From positions 1 to 64,000 of the forward strand of contig JBGCGF010000020.1 in NCBI GenBank assembly GCA_045110575.1: a stretch of 64,000 nucleotides of DNA. The letters are read 5' to 3'. The position numbers and the translations under genes are program-made. The notes beneath the pieces are model-generated. The model saw only the letters and a program-made list of their open reading frames with translations, ran no database searches and had not been told where the DNA came from. Each line of letters begins with the position of its first letter. The first letter of the stretch is position 1. The stretch comes from CALDTK01 sp045110575 (GTDB taxonomy: Bacteria > Bacteroidota > Bacteroidia > Chitinophagales > Saprospiraceae). Positions 17,000 through 29,300 of this stretch are shown here, piece by piece.

Positions 17000-17764
17000 T
17001 CATCGCATCAACGCCAACACCCCCTCACGTCGACTTCTACTCACCAAGACCGCGCTGCCATCACACATCACCAAGGTGCCGCCATCCTCGCGACTAAAGC
17101 GCTTTACGTGCTGAAAATTAACAACGTACTGATGGTGGACGCGCTGAAATCCATGCGCAGACAAACTTTCCTCGAGTTGCTTCAAATTGCGGCTGATCGT
17201 AAGCGCTCCACCTCCCAAGGTGTGCACCGTCGTATAAGATCCATCACTAACGCAGCGAACAATATCAGAGATTTGAACCAGGTCATATCCATCAGAAGAA
17301 GGCAAGCTGATGCGACTGGGAAGCTCGTCATCCTTTAATCGATTGATACTGTCGAACAAGAGACGCAAAGAGCCCGCATGCGAGGTTTTCGCAGGCCCCG
17401 ACTGCACTTTGGATACGGCAAGTTTAAGTTCCTCCGCCGAGATCGGCTTGAGTAGATAGTCTATCGCCGAATACCTAAACGCACGCACTGCGTATTCACT
17501 ATACGCGGTCGTAAACACAATATGACTCCCCAGATCACCCAGCTTATCCAAAACATCGAAGCCATTAAATTTCGGCATTTCTATATCGATAAAAAGGATG
17601 TCAGGCTTGATCTTCGGTAATTCTACAAGCGCCTCTTCAGACTTGTGAAAGGTCTTCACTACACTGACATGCGGACAGTACTGCGTAAGATCCCACGAAA
17701 GCGTTTCAATGCAATGCTTTTCATCGTCGACGATTACCGCCGTTAAGTTTGCTTCCTGTTTCAT
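17000..17764 (-). CDS. LytTR-family response regulator
   Basis: A 254-aa two-component regulator of the LytR/AlgR type. The receiver domain has acidic residues D13-D14, phosphoacceptor D60 (DILFIDIEMP), T86 (VFTTAYS) and K107 (LLKPIS). A LytTR DNA-binding domain occupies about 150-254 (ISLPSSDGYDLVQ to VLVSRSRRE). The start overlaps the kinase stop by 4 bp (ATGA), so both are translated together. As the last gene of a six-gene transcript that also encodes surface proteins, it probably regulates that operon or other surface genes. Confidence 0.93.
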   Translation of the reverse strand: MKQEANLTAVIVDDEKHCIETLSWDLTQYCPHVSVVKTFHKSEEALVELPKIKPDILFIDIEMPKFNGFDVLDKLGDLGSHIVFTTAYSEYAVRAFRYSAIDYLLKPISAEELKLAVSKVQSGPAKTSHAGSLRLLFDSINRLKDDELPSRISLPSSDGYDLVQISDIVRCVSDGSYTTVHTLGGGALTISRNLKQLEESLSAHGFQRVHHQYVVNFQHVKRFSREDGGTLVMCDGSAVLVSRSRREGVLALMR

Positions 17765-19854
17765 ACCGGTAAGAGGTTTGGAGATGATTTGGTAGTTCTA
17801 TGTGTTCCACGTTGCGGTTGACCAAGCGTAATCACCACTCGGGTTCCTGTGGGAAGACTAGCTGTTCCGAGGTCAGTAATCTCGATTATGGTTTTAATGC
17901 CGTACGTCTCTTCTAAATTTTGCAACCGATCTGCAGTAATCTGCATACCGAGGCTCTTGTGGTTGGTCGCCGATCTGCTTTTCATTTCTTGCGCAGCGAC
18001 TCGACCTATCCCGTTGTCTTCAATGGTTACTTCGATGCGGTCCTTTTTTCCGTTTTTAATATGAAGACGAACCTCACCCCCAGGTATATCCCGGTGCAAC
18101 AGTCCGTGCCAAATTGCATTTTCGATATACGGCTGGAGCAACATCGGCGGGACTTCTAGCAGATCAACTTCCACATCTTCATCAATTTCGATGCTATACG
18201 TAAATCGATCCTCGAAGCGTAAGCTTTCCATTTCCATGTAAAAACCTAGCGCCTCCAATTCTTTCTCGAGCGGTATCAACGAACTCTTACTATTTTCCAA
18301 TATCAAGCGAATCAAACGGGCAAACTTACTGAGGTATTCAGCCGCTTCTTTAGGTTGATTCCGTATTACAAAAAGCTTGATAGAGTTCAATCCATTGAAT
18401 AAAAAATGAGGATTCATTTGTGACCTAAGCGCGCTCATCTCCGTCTCGGCTACTTGCTGGGTAAAGTCGCGTGTCAACTTTCGCTCTTTCTCCTTTGTGA
18501 GCAGTGCTATCGCAATTGCAAAACAAAGTACCAAGCAGACCATTCCAATCTCAACAAGATAATTTAGAAACGACCCCGTCCATACCAAGTATAGCCAGAT
18601 AATTTTTATATGAGCATAAGGATGCAGTACTGCCCATAGAACATATACCATCACAGACATGGACAGCAACGCATTTCCTAAGATCAGCATCCGAATTGGC
18701 CAACCCCGATGCTTGAATGCAATACGCACCACGAGCAAAAGGTAAGTGAGCAAGGAAACTAGCGTAGTGATACGAAACACGTCTGGCAACCAAACCAGCA
18801 TTGGCGTAAACACATCCCAACCTGCAACAGACATCGCATAGGCCCCACACCAGACCAAACCTTCGATCCCCTTGTATATCGCCATGCCGTACAACACGTT
18901 GAGCATCGCCTTACTTCCTCCTACTTGCCTTACCACATTGGCAGTAAAGTAGAAAATCGTAGTATGCGCAAAAGCCGCAGGAAGGATAAGCCAGTATTCT
19001 CCGATCCAAGAATTCCTGAATAGATCGTGGAGCACAAAGTTTTCAAAACTGATATAAGCAAGCAGCGTTAATAGCAATAAACAATACGCACCGTACATGT
19101 TATCTCGGTAGGTCAACCATTGAAATAAATGATAGACCAGCATGAGGCAAAAACCACCTACTAAAAAGTAAGAAATAACCACATGCCAGTGGGAATATTC
19201 CTCGACATAAGCTTCATCGTAAAAGTGAATTCCAGGCTCAGCACCTTTACCATAAATATTAGCTCCATTATTGTTTCGAATGCGCGTCACCAACTCATAA
19301 ACGGGCTGTTTTTCGGCAGAACTACCCAGCGTTCGATCATGATGTAGTTCAATGGTATTTCGATACGTATGTGGCCACAACAATTGCGAACTTCGCTGAG
19401 CTAAGGGCAGGTTATTACCGGCTGAATAGGTTCCGATCAACTCCCCATCTCGAAAGAGGTAAATTTCATTATCTGAGTTATAGCCAATATTCAAAAAGAA
19501 CCTATCGATGTACGGCTCATCAATTACAAACTTAATTTTGAACCAGTGACATGAACGATGATCGTCACGCCATTCTCGGAAGTCCATCGCCTCCCAATCT
19601 GGAGCTTCTACCAGTGAATGAAATCTGCTTTCGCCAAAACCTGATTCATCATCAAAGGAACACATCTCATCCCTTAGGTACCAGCGTGCAGGAGCAAACA
19701 AAAAGTCAAGTTGATCTGACTGCGAGGTGATGTGATAAACAGAATCGAAAGGGGCATAATCACCTTTTTCAAGTGCAACAAGCGGACTTATCCCTACCCA
19801 TAAGCAAAAGAAAAGCACCAATAAGCGAATAAAGGAATTTGAATCTTGATTCAT
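17761..19854 (-). CDS. 7TMR-DISM sensor histidine kinase (LytS-like)
   Basis: A 697-aa membrane kinase paired with the downstream LytTR regulator. The N-terminal signal segment precedes an extracytoplasmic beta-sandwich (about 50-215, with SCHWFKIKFVIDEP) of the 7TMR-DISM extracellular type. Seven membrane helices follow (about 220-450). The kinase core is of the His_kinase/YesM type: RSQMNPHFLFNGLNS with H483, the N-box LLQPYIENAIWHGL, and the G-box IEDNGIGR. The extracellular domain of this class often binds carbohydrate-like ligands; the ligand here is unknown. It starts 45 bp after the lipoprotein gene. Confidence 0.92.
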   Translation of the reverse strand: MNQDSNSFIRLLVLFFCLWVGISPLVALEKGDYAPFDSVYHITSQSDQLDFLFAPARWYLRDEMCSFDDESGFGESRFHSLVEAPDWEAMDFREWRDDHRSCHWFKIKFVIDEPYIDRFFLNIGYNSDNEIYLFRDGELIGTYSAGNNLPLAQRSSQLLWPHTYRNTIELHHDRTLGSSAEKQPVYELVTRIRNNNGANIYGKGAEPGIHFYDEAYVEEYSHWHVVISYFLVGGFCLMLVYHLFQWLTYRDNMYGAYCLLLLTLLAYISFENFVLHDLFRNSWIGEYWLILPAAFAHTTIFYFTANVVRQVGGSKAMLNVLYGMAIYKGIEGLVWCGAYAMSVAGWDVFTPMLVWLPDVFRITTLVSLLTYLLLVVRIAFKHRGWPIRMLILGNALLSMSVMVYVLWAVLHPYAHIKIIWLYLVWTGSFLNYLVEIGMVCLVLCFAIAIALLTKEKERKLTRDFTQQVAETEMSALRSQMNPHFLFNGLNSIKLFVIRNQPKEAAEYLSKFARLIRLILENSKSSLIPLEKELEALGFYMEMESLRFEDRFTYSIEIDEDVEVDLLEVPPMLLQPYIENAIWHGLLHRDIPGGEVRLHIKNGKKDRIEVTIEDNGIGRVAAQEMKSRSATNHKSLGMQITADRLQNLEETYGIKTIIEITDLGTASLPTGTRVVITLGQPQRGTHRTTKSSPNLLPV
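19627..19640 (-). repeat. Iterated 14-mer GTTTTGGCGAAAGC (exact)
   Basis: Exact copy inside the kinase gene, read in sense direction as GFGES, a different reading frame from the copies in mcrC and the PL17 gene. Confidence 0.8.
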
Positions 19855-19899
19855 TGGCTTACTGGTGCTGAGAAGAACTTTACTGGAAGAAAGATAGGA

Positions 19900-21147
19900 T
19901 CAAATTGGATTACACTCATTATCACCGGTGATCCCAGTGAAAACCACACGTGTCAAGGTAATCGCACCTTGTCCAAGTTCGCGGGTCCCTGTACTCACAC
20001 CACAACCTGCACTGCTCGTAATCTCTACATCTTCAAGTGTTAGGCTAGCTGGTGAATTCGAATTCGACACCACACCTATGTTAGCGGCATGCAAGGTGCC
20101 ATAGATCGCCGAACTGCCTCCATTACTGATCCGCGCATGTCGAATTAGGTTTCGTGAATCACTCGAAAAATAAGCGATTCCTTGCCAATGACCAGCATTT
20201 GGCGCTTCTCCAGCAATTGAAACTGGTCCAGTTTCCGAACCTAGCACTTGCATTGTGGCTCCAGTTCTAACCTCGATGGAAGTTCCTGCACCCATAAGAA
20301 AACGTGTATCCGGTCGAAGAAGCAATTCACCAGAAATAACCAAGCCTTTAGGGAGTAAGAAAGACTGTCCATTACCAATAGAGCCCAAACTAATCTCTTC
20401 GGAAGCCTCTATGCGAGAATTTGAAATTTCAACCCCATCAAAGCCATTACCCGCCAGCAGTATTCCCGCAGGAAGTAGATCTGCCGCTTGAATCGTGATG
20501 TGCACTGCTGATTGGCTCATGTTATATACTTCCAGCGCTTCAACCGAGCGCAAGGTTCCGGCTCGATAGATGCCCCCTCCGGGTATGTACAGTCCAAACC
20601 CTTCACCATCACTGATCACCACATGAGACAAGCTGAGTTGGCCTCGCGTTGATAATTCATACAAGCCTATGGCCGCTCGCTGATTCGATACCCAATTGTC
20701 AGAAGATCCCGTGTGACGCACCGTAACATAAGACAAGGAGTTACGCGTATCGGCAGACAATACTCCGATGCCACGCCAGTGCCCCGAACGCTCGACTTCA
20801 CCTTGAAAGTGAATCTGATCAGCTGCAGGGCCACCGTCGGCAACTACATAGCCACCATTCTCAATAAACATCCGGCTATCAGCCGTAAAGGCAATACGCA
20901 CTCCCGGATCGATGTTTAGCCCCGCAAAAATTTTCCAATCGCTGTCGGTAACGAGGTAGTCCACCGCAAGCGGATCTTCAAATTGGTTGGTAAGCGTACG
21001 ATCCTCATCGATGTCATCATCGATAAGTACGGGGCCAGTGGCAATTCCGCTACCACCATCATCGTCAGGTGAGCAGGCTGGAATTACCAAGGTGACAAGT
21101 AGCAACAGCTGTATCGAAAGAACTTGAAAGGAAGATAGAAGCTTCAT
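19900..21147 (-). CDS. Beta-helix lipoprotein
   Basis: A 415-aa surface or periplasmic lipoprotein. The signal peptide ends in a lipobox (VIPAC), followed by an acidic Asp/Gly stretch (SPDDDGGSG). The body is a parallel beta-helix with right-handed-helix spacing. It holds an internal duplication: two halves of about 170 residues each contain GHW-(R/Q)-GI, then S-x-D-(S/T)-RN, then a run ending in GGSS or TGSS. Domains of this kind often bind or cut polysaccharide, but no catalytic residues can be named. It lies 104 bp after the FN3 protein gene and 45 bp before the sensor kinase, so it could be the outer sensor partner of that kinase. Confidence 0.8.
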   Translation of the reverse strand: MKLLSSFQVLSIQLLLLVTLVIPACSPDDDGGSGIATGPVLIDDDIDEDRTLTNQFEDPLAVDYLVTDSDWKIFAGLNIDPGVRIAFTADSRMFIENGGYVVADGGPAADQIHFQGEVERSGHWRGIGVLSADTRNSLSYVTVRHTGSSDNWVSNQRAAIGLYELSTRGQLSLSHVVISDGEGFGLYIPGGGIYRAGTLRSVEALEVYNMSQSAVHITIQAADLLPAGILLAGNGFDGVEISNSRIEASEEISLGSIGNGQSFLLPKGLVISGELLLRPDTRFLMGAGTSIEVRTGATMQVLGSETGPVSIAGEAPNAGHWQGIAYFSSDSRNLIRHARISNGGSSAIYGTLHAANIGVVSNSNSPASLTLEDVEITSSAGCGVSTGTRELGQGAITLTRVVFTGITGDNECNPI

Positions 21148-21251
21148 GGTTTCTGGTTTTTATGTACAACAAATGTGAGTCGGTTTCAAAGCTCTTTTAC
21201 GTCCCAATTCATAACTCACATCGTTGCGTACATAACCTGCATCAGCCAAGC

Positions 21252-23357
21252 TTACCGCTGAGAGAAAACAATGGCCGCAGGCTCGCTCATCTCTCCGGGG
21301 AGCTGCTTTTTGGCCTGTAGCTGTAGCATGTACTCATAGCGCTTGTTAGGCTTTGCACTCCTATCCGTCCACGTACCGTCGAGCGCTGGCAATCGCTTAA
21401 TCATGTCGTACGGCCCTCCGTCAATCGCTCGATAGACACACACACTAGCCTCAGGATAGGCGCTCACCCAGGTTAGCACTACCCCACTTTCATCCTCCCC
21501 TTCACTGGCGGTAACTTGATCTACCACACCCAGTCGATTTAGCGCCCCCTCAGCCTCAAGCGCAAATGCGATATCAGACACCAGTCCGCTTTCATCCGTT
21601 GCTCTCAAAGCGTAACTATAACGAACACCAGCAAGCGCCGTTGAATCACGCAGATAGCCAGTAGCATCGCCCTTCCCCCAACTACGAAGCACCGTCCAAT
21701 CGGATGCGCCCTTCGCTTCTCGACGCAACCACTCGTGTCGCACAACATCATCACTCGTACTGGCGACAAACTCGGCCACGATGATTCCATCTTCTTTATT
21801 TAGCTTCCGCAAAACAGGCGGCACAGGAGCCACAACATCTGGCTTCACCAAACGAAACGTATCACTCGGCAAAGAATAATTAGAAGTTGCATCTATTGCG
21901 ATTACATAGTAAAACATGTCTCGTTTTAATGCGCGTACAACTACGGTATCTGTAAAGGAATTTTCTTCTATATTTTGCCCATTACGCAGGGTGAAAACAT
22001 GATCTTCTTGATGCGCATAAAACAGCTGATAGCCTACCACCCCTTGATCTTCTGAAGCATCCCACTTCAGTTCGACGATACCGTTGGTATCCACCGTTCC
22101 AGTTAAGCCTGTTGGAGGTACAGGCGGAATCGAATCAACAAACATCGCATAAGTGGTTAGCGAAGGAATTCCATTCCCTGCGGTATCTACAGCCGCAACC
22201 ATGTAGTAATTTTGCCCATCAGCAAGAGGGGTCTTATCCACGTAGGAGCGAGTATTTGCAGGCAACATCACCTTATTCAGCTGACTTATTTCACCATAAC
22301 TCTCTTGTTGTCGAGACACCCAAAATCCCGCTAAATCACCCAAGCCCGTTTCTGGCATTTCCCAACGGAGCTCTACGGTTGGTCCGGGAGTTGTTTCGGC
22401 GGTCAACTTACGTGGCGCAGGTGGAGGCGTGCGATCTCTAGCCATCCCGACAACCACCTCACTCGGCTCACTGGTTTTGCCGAAAGGCGTATGCCCTACC
22501 ACCCGATAACGGAAAGGAACATATAATTCAGCAAGTGTATCAGAATAAACAATATTCTCCGATTTTTCTCCAGACTTCGCATCCACTCCGTGTACAAAAG
22601 GCTGCCTATTTAGCCGCACCCAACGATCCATTCCTTTAGGAGATCTTTCGATAGAAAACGCTGTATAATGTCCCGCATGATACTTCCTATTTAGATGAAT
22701 ACTTACAATGGTTTCCGATTCCCCAATTTTAGCAATACGCGGTTTGAAAGGTTTAGCTTCCGCCAAAACCCCAACTACGCCCGCCTCTACTCCCTGGCCC
22801 TCAGGCTGCTCACTCAAGCGGACGCGATAGATATAATCACCATCCACCTTCGCGGTCTTGTCTTCAAACGCGAGCGCTAGTGCCTTGGCATTCTCCCAAC
22901 TCATGTCGGCAGAAAAAAGCATCATGTTATAGAGCTCCTCAAACTGAGTAGCAGCATTCGCATCAGGCCCTCCGCGCACCAGATTTTTCATCATTACGCC
23001 ATGTAACATTTCAGCACCAATGAGGAGCATAGAATCATTCGGATTACGAGCCGCCAAATCTTTCCATGCAGGAAGGCCCAGCGGTTTCATTCCTTTGGCT
23101 AACACTTTGATTGGTGTCCCAATTTCAGCCTTAACATCGAGCCGCTCAATTGTGTAACCATAGTAGTTGGCTAGCATCCATGAGGCGGCATCGCGAGGAG
23201 CCCAACGCAGCCGCACAACCCCATCAGCATACTCGCCCAACACCAAAATATCGGCTTGATCAAGTGTATCCGTTGTCGGCGTTTGCGCCACAAGCGTAAG
23301 TGCGAAGAAAACGCAGCTACTAGTGAGGGCCAGTGCCCGTAGAAGTGATTGGTTCAT
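21252..23357 (-). CDS. Secreted multi-fibronectin type III protein
   Basis: A 701-aa exported protein with an N-terminal signal peptide (cut near FALTLVAQ). A unique N-terminal region of about 200 residues begins DILVLGEYADGVVRLRWAPRD and is followed by about four fibronectin type III domains, seen as repeats of PPAPRKLTAETTPGPTVELRW, PPVPPTGLTG..VELKWDAS and similar. Such domains act as spacers or protein-binding units on the cell surface. Its start lies 38 bp inside the 3' end of the giant TANFOR gene, an unusually long overlap in a different frame, so the two are translated from one message and probably work together. Confidence 0.85.
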   Translation of the reverse strand: MNQSLLRALALTSSCVFFALTLVAQTPTTDTLDQADILVLGEYADGVVRLRWAPRDAASWMLANYYGYTIERLDVKAEIGTPIKVLAKGMKPLGLPAWKDLAARNPNDSMLLIGAEMLHGVMMKNLVRGGPDANAATQFEELYNMMLFSADMSWENAKALALAFEDKTAKVDGDYIYRVRLSEQPEGQGVEAGVVGVLAEAKPFKPRIAKIGESETIVSIHLNRKYHAGHYTAFSIERSPKGMDRWVRLNRQPFVHGVDAKSGEKSENIVYSDTLAELYVPFRYRVVGHTPFGKTSEPSEVVVGMARDRTPPPAPRKLTAETTPGPTVELRWEMPETGLGDLAGFWVSRQQESYGEISQLNKVMLPANTRSYVDKTPLADGQNYYMVAAVDTAGNGIPSLTTYAMFVDSIPPVPPTGLTGTVDTNGIVELKWDASEDQGVVGYQLFYAHQEDHVFTLRNGQNIEENSFTDTVVVRALKRDMFYYVIAIDATSNYSLPSDTFRLVKPDVVAPVPPVLRKLNKEDGIIVAEFVASTSDDVVRHEWLRREAKGASDWTVLRSWGKGDATGYLRDSTALAGVRYSYALRATDESGLVSDIAFALEAEGALNRLGVVDQVTASEGEDESGVVLTWVSAYPEASVCVYRAIDGGPYDMIKRLPALDGTWTDRSAKPNKRYEYMLQLQAKKQLPGEMSEPAAIVFSQR
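22756..22769 (-). repeat. Iterated 14-mer, one-base variant (GTTTTGGCGGAAGC)
   Basis: Inside the FN3 protein gene, sense reading VLAEA. Confidence 0.6.
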
Positions 23358-26300
23358 CTTGGAGATTGAAGGTTCGGGTAACGGTTTCTCTGCCTAAACT
23401 CGCAGGTGCGGCGTAGGTAAATCTGATATTGTACAAATTGCTCTGGCGCTCAGCGAACTCGCTACCTAGCGGAAGAGGAGGTGTAGTGTTGTCAAAAGGA
23501 CGGTAATCCCATTGCCTAATGGAGCCACGTAATTTTAGCATTGTAAAATAGTGCGAGGCGTGATCTTCGGCTATTTGATCACGTAGTGCTTTGCGGTAAA
23601 CAAACTCGAAATTGCGATCTGTCTGCCTACCTAGGCGACTGTCATTTCGATTAGCAAGGCCGGCACTTACAGCACCTCCATTCATGCGAAATGCATAATC
23701 CAGCATCAAGACTCGGTTGATGTGGTTACTAATCGATTGACGATGCTGCTGCACATAAAACGGAGTTTGAAAAATGAGTCCGAAATTTTGCTGCGGTGCG
23801 CTACTCGCTGTAACACCCCCGGGCAAGGTGGTGCTCGCTCCAGGAATGCCTACACCCCAGCCACCTCCGATACCCGAGCCACCGAAACCTCCTATGCCGC
23901 CAATACCAGTCGCTGGACCTGTACCACTTGACGCCGTTGGAGTACCCGTACTCGACACCGTTACATGGCTTGCCGCATTGATATCCCCTGTCGTTAATCG
24001 CTCAATCACCCAACTGCGAGATGGATCGAGGTAATAGCCGTGATTCAACTGATGCATTATGACATCCATGAACCTAATTTGTGGCCATCGGGGCAATGCT
24101 ACACTCCCTCTAAACGGCAATGAAATTCCGGGAACAGAGAAGTCTATCTCTACGCTACGCATGCGTTGCAAGCCTTCATAAGGTACATACAGTAACCTGT
24201 TGTGATAAGCGAAATAGTCATCACCTAGAGAAGGCGTGAAGCGAATGAGCGGACGAACAACGAAGTCTCCTTTGGTAAAACCATACACTTCTATTTCGTC
24301 GAAATGCTCCGGCAACTGTCCGCGGATTTGCGCACCGGCATATCCTAGTCCATTGTGAGGTGTCTTTCCGTTGAGATCGAGTGTTGCAAGCTTCCCTGCC
24401 AAGTCTGAAAACTTGCTCGTGCGGAACTGCCAGTCATAAACTTCCTCTTCCCACTCAGGCTTCGCGACTTCGTCAAAGCGAATCTTGCGCGTAACTCTAC
24501 GTTGGGTATAGTCACCGTTTGCCTCGGTATTACGAATGTAACGGAATCGCTCAGTAGAAGCGTTGGTTGGAATATTTACATTCTGGATGCCAACGCCTAC
24601 CGATGCCAGTAAGGCTGCCCTATTCTCAGCAGCATTCTTTTGCTTCACGCGAAGCAATTGAACGCCATAAATAGTTTCCGGTGCGAGGTCTTCAGAGATG
24701 GTAAACGTTAATCTTGCACTCGCTAGTCCCGACACAGGTACATCAAACATTTCAGCTTCAGCACTTAGCGGAATAAACCTGAGTATGTAGTTGAATTGAC
24801 GACCCTCTTTTTCTGTATAAAAGAGTGCACGTTGGTGTACTCGAGTCATCTGAATGACTCCTTTGCCGTCAGTCACATCTTGCAGGAAATGTTGTTGTCT
24901 TTCGAGTGGATAGGTGAAAGCCAAGCCTCGGCCATCCAACCGTGTTGGCGCATCTCCCGTCGAGAAATAGCGCGTAGAATCCTCACGGTAATGTCGAGTC
25001 TCTCCTGGTTTTACATAAACGACAGGACTGCCATAAGTATAGTCCTCAAACTTCAAGGTGATGTCAGTGCGCAGCGAAGCATTTGCAGGCAACAACGCAA
25101 TCGGATCGAGGTAAGCTACGTAGCCGTTTTCCGTCACGCGAATAGGCTGCGTTTCAATGTTGTCGCTTCCTGCACGAATCGTCCAGTCATCGATAAAAGG
25201 CTTGAAGCGATAAAAGGTCGGCGGACCATCACTTGGAATCGTTTTTGGTAACACCAGCATTTTATTGACCGGAAAATTGAACGTTGCTGCAGAGCGTGCA
25301 TACACATCTTGTCGGCCACTCGGCTGCAAGTCTTCTAGCACGCGAATGTTCGCCAGCGGATCGGTGTTGATTGGATCACATTTTTGTCCGAATTCAAACC
25401 CTACGGTTTTGCGTCCACTCAATGCTCCACCCAACACGCTGTACTCCACAGCAGCACGTCCTGCGAAGTAGTTAGGATTTGGAAGCTCAGCTTGCAAGAC
25501 AAAGCCCGCGGCCAGTTCAAACAGCGGGAGTGTGAAGTCTCGAATTAGCGTTACGCCAATTCCAAACTCACCCCACATGCCAGCGTAAACCTGACCGCCG
25601 CCGCGCCATCCATTGACCCCAGGCCGCTCACCCGTTGTAGAGCAGATGTAGGTATCGTCGAGGTTGGTCACAAAGACATCTACTCCTAGCGCGAGACGAA
25701 GTCTGAAGTAGAATGGGATAGGATTTCCAGAAATTTGAGTAGAAAAATTAGTTCCAAAAGCAAATCCAGTACCGGTGGCCAATTCGCCTAAATCACCAGA
25801 TCGCCCAGCTCCTGCGAGCGCGGCTGCTCCTGCGCCATTACTCTCAATACTATTCTCTCCGACTCTAGAATTGCTAGCGCTTCCGTAGAGGAGTTCGCGT
25901 AGTTGATCATCAGCTATTGGAGGTAATTCCGCAGGTACTCCATGACCAATCATGAGGTACTCATTCAACCTTGCTAGTTCTGTTCCTCCGAGCGTAAGAT
26001 TGATACCGCCAGGATCTAAATACGTACCAACGTTCATGAACCAATGGCTCGCTTCGCTATGGAAATGAGCATCCACCATCTTATTGTTCGTTCCGCTACC
26101 GGTAAGCACGCCATAGGCATTGAGATAGACGGCAAACCTTCCATCAACGACTTTCTGAACGGCGTCATAATCAATGTTCAAATTTGCCCAGAGCATTTTA
26201 TCCTCACTCGCACGGTCGTTGAGACCTGTCATTACGTATGCATCTCCAGACAAGGAGAAACTTGCTAGTCCGCCAGCGTTTAGGAAATTAGCAGAAAGAC

Positions 26301-29300
26301 TTATGTCCATGTTGAAGGCATCCGGCTTGGGGAAGGTGCCCAGAATAACCGTAAACTCAAGACCAAGCCCTTGCGCAAAATTCTCCCGATACTGAGCCGT
26401 ACTCATCACCACTGGATTGTCGATAGCCGTACTGTCAGCGCTTGATCCACCCTCCACTTTGGATGCGGTATGAATCTCTGAAATAGGTACGGCAGCTCCT
26501 ACGCGTTCCATGTGATAGCTCACGCCACCGCCTAGCCCGTAGAGCGCAAATCCACTAAAAATCTGCAAGCCTGGTTCAAATTGAATGAGGCCATTTACGC
26601 GCCAGTAACTATAGTAATCTCGGGTATCATAGGTGGCTGTTTCGTTAGCTTTAAAGGTACCAAATACACACTCCATTTTACCACGTATCCCCATAGGGAT
26701 GGTGACATCTATGCCTCCAGCCACCTCATCGATAGTACTGGTTTTGCGCCAGCGGATATAACCCGCCAGTTGCACCTTGCTCACGTTGGCATTCACAGAT
26801 ATTTCTGATAAATCAACGCGATCCAGACCGATTTTTTCTATCCCGGAGGCCTCACTATTGAAGGTGGATCGGAAGTGCAACATTGCAGCTCCTGATATTC
26901 CTCCACTACCTCCCATCAGCGTGAGGCGCGGTTTGATGTAGAAACCCGGATGCTCCCAATCACTGAAGTCAAGACCAATGCTATCGATAGAAATCGGGAA
27001 GCCAGCCGTTGACTTTTGAGGACTCGCAAATCGCCATGTTCCGGGTCGACTTGCACGCGTGCCTGTGTTGAGGTACACATCTTCAAACTCGACACCTGCC
27101 ATGTTCATTCCTGGCGATGATGATCCGCCCGAGGCATGCCTGTCTGCGTTATCACCAGAGATGTCGATCTCGCCATGAAGGTTTGCCTCGACATAACTTT
27201 CAGCCGAACCGAAGCCTAGCCTGAGTTTTAAAAACGTGCTAGGTTTTAGCGTAAGCTGACCCGCCATCAACGGTACTGCTAATGGGTCTCGTGGATCAAC
27301 GGAGACCCCGATTTCGAGACCAGTTGTGTTGATGTTCGCGCCATACAGCATGTGCTCTCCTTCATCGGTAAGCGGCATCTCAAGCTTGCCACGCAGCCCT
27401 GCTTCGAGGGCACGTGTCTGGATCAAGGACGCATATAATGTGTCGATCGTAATGCCCCAACCATCGATGGCAGCATCACCTGTACGCACCACATTTCTGG
27501 CAACAACCCGAAAGCTCAGGGCAGCAGGCTGAAAGTCGACGATGAAGTTATCTACGCCAATTTCTAGCGGATCGGCCGAAGCGTTAAGATCGTCGGGAAG
27601 CCGCATCAACACTTGCGGAATGTAGATACCCTTCCACGTGTTACGCGCCCTACCACTCGGCCAAACGTAGCCTTGCGGAACGGACATTCCCGCAGGATTT
27701 TCGCGATCAGAAATATCAATCCAAATTTGACTTTCGGCCCAAGTAAAATTGTCAAGGTCGGGCGCAATGAAAGCGTCCAATTGAGCTTGCACCATCAAAT
27801 CAAATCCATCATCAAGGCAAATTTTCCCACCAAACCGAGCGGCAACTCGCGCATCTGCTTCAGTGACGCGCGTCGTATCAGGGAGGATGATATCGCGACT
27901 AAAATCTAGCCGTCCACGTAGCTGCAAACACGTGAGCCCGTCACAGCCAAATTCTGCGTAGGTGATCTGAGTGGTGTCGCTGCTGTTGCCTCCCGCCACC
28001 GAGAATTCGATGTCATCGCCGGGGTTCAGTTTAAGGTCTTCAGGCATGTAAAGTCGTCCTTCATTTCCTAGACCGCTTGCGCGAAAACACCAGTCACCCA
28101 TGCCGAGTGAAATGTGACTTTCATATTCTGGGATTTCGAGCGCACACACCAAATCTAGGTCTGCACTTGTTGCCGTAAAGTCCATTGCAACGATACCCAG
28201 CGTGGTCGTATAGTCGCCAATGTTTCGGTCAAAGCCGAGCGGCATTCCGATGGCACGTCGATCGGTAAGCGCACTCACCAATCGTTCAGTGCCACTAATA
28301 AATCCATTGAAGAGTTCGGCCTGCGTTTCGCTCACATATGGGATGCTACCACCACCTACTCCTGTACGCTGAAGCACATCGAACGGCATTGGATCTTCAA
28401 GTGCTTTTGCAGAACCGGCAAAGGCTACACCGGCAGCGTTCAATTGGATTCCGGTAAAGCCAACTCTGATGCGCAGGTCATTCAGGAATGGAATGGCAAT
28501 TGTTCCGCTTCCGCTAAAACCAGCGGCACTACCTGAGACCTCTTCGGTGACGAGGCTAAACTGTCCAAGCCGCACACTATCGCCGACCGAAAGACCGGAG
28601 CGTGGGGTACGATCTGTAGGCAGAGCAACTTCGCAAACGGAGGTGCATGCCGTATCGACGGGGTTGCCTCCACCTGTCAAATGAGTAGGCGGAGTTCCGG
28701 TGCTATCAATGCGAAATTGCCACGTTGAGCTGGGGTGATAGTCACGACCTGCAGGTAGATATCCATTTGTTCCCAGGCTGTAGTTGGGATCAGTAAGCCA
28801 CACCACGCGCCAATAGTAATCACCAGTATCAACTGCATTTACAGCGAAGTCTAGTGACTTATAAAGCTCATTGGCGATTGCCTCTGGATTGGCCAGCGGA
28901 AAGGTGAGTCTTACATCACGCTTGGCTCCTGCCACCATGCGGAGCTCTTCGAAGTCTGGGCTACGTGCAACTTGTACAACGCAGGATTCGAAGACGTTGC
29001 CGAGTGTTTGATAACCTGTGATCTCCGTTCGTTCAGCACGAATGAGATGGAGATAATCGGGCAAAAGTTTGGTCGGTGTGGCTCCGGTACTGAACGCCAA
29101 ATCGACATTTCCAGGCTGGAGAGTGGCGCCGTTTGTCGGTGTACTCAAACGTGGTTTGGGCATTCCGTGCACGAAGTTTTGTGAGACGGTCTGGTCGGCG
29201 TGACGGGCACCTCCTGCTTGCTGCATTTCGGTGTTCAAATCCCAAGAATATTGCCCCGCAGGCTCTAACGGACCTATTGCAGCTGTTTGTTCTAGTTCAA

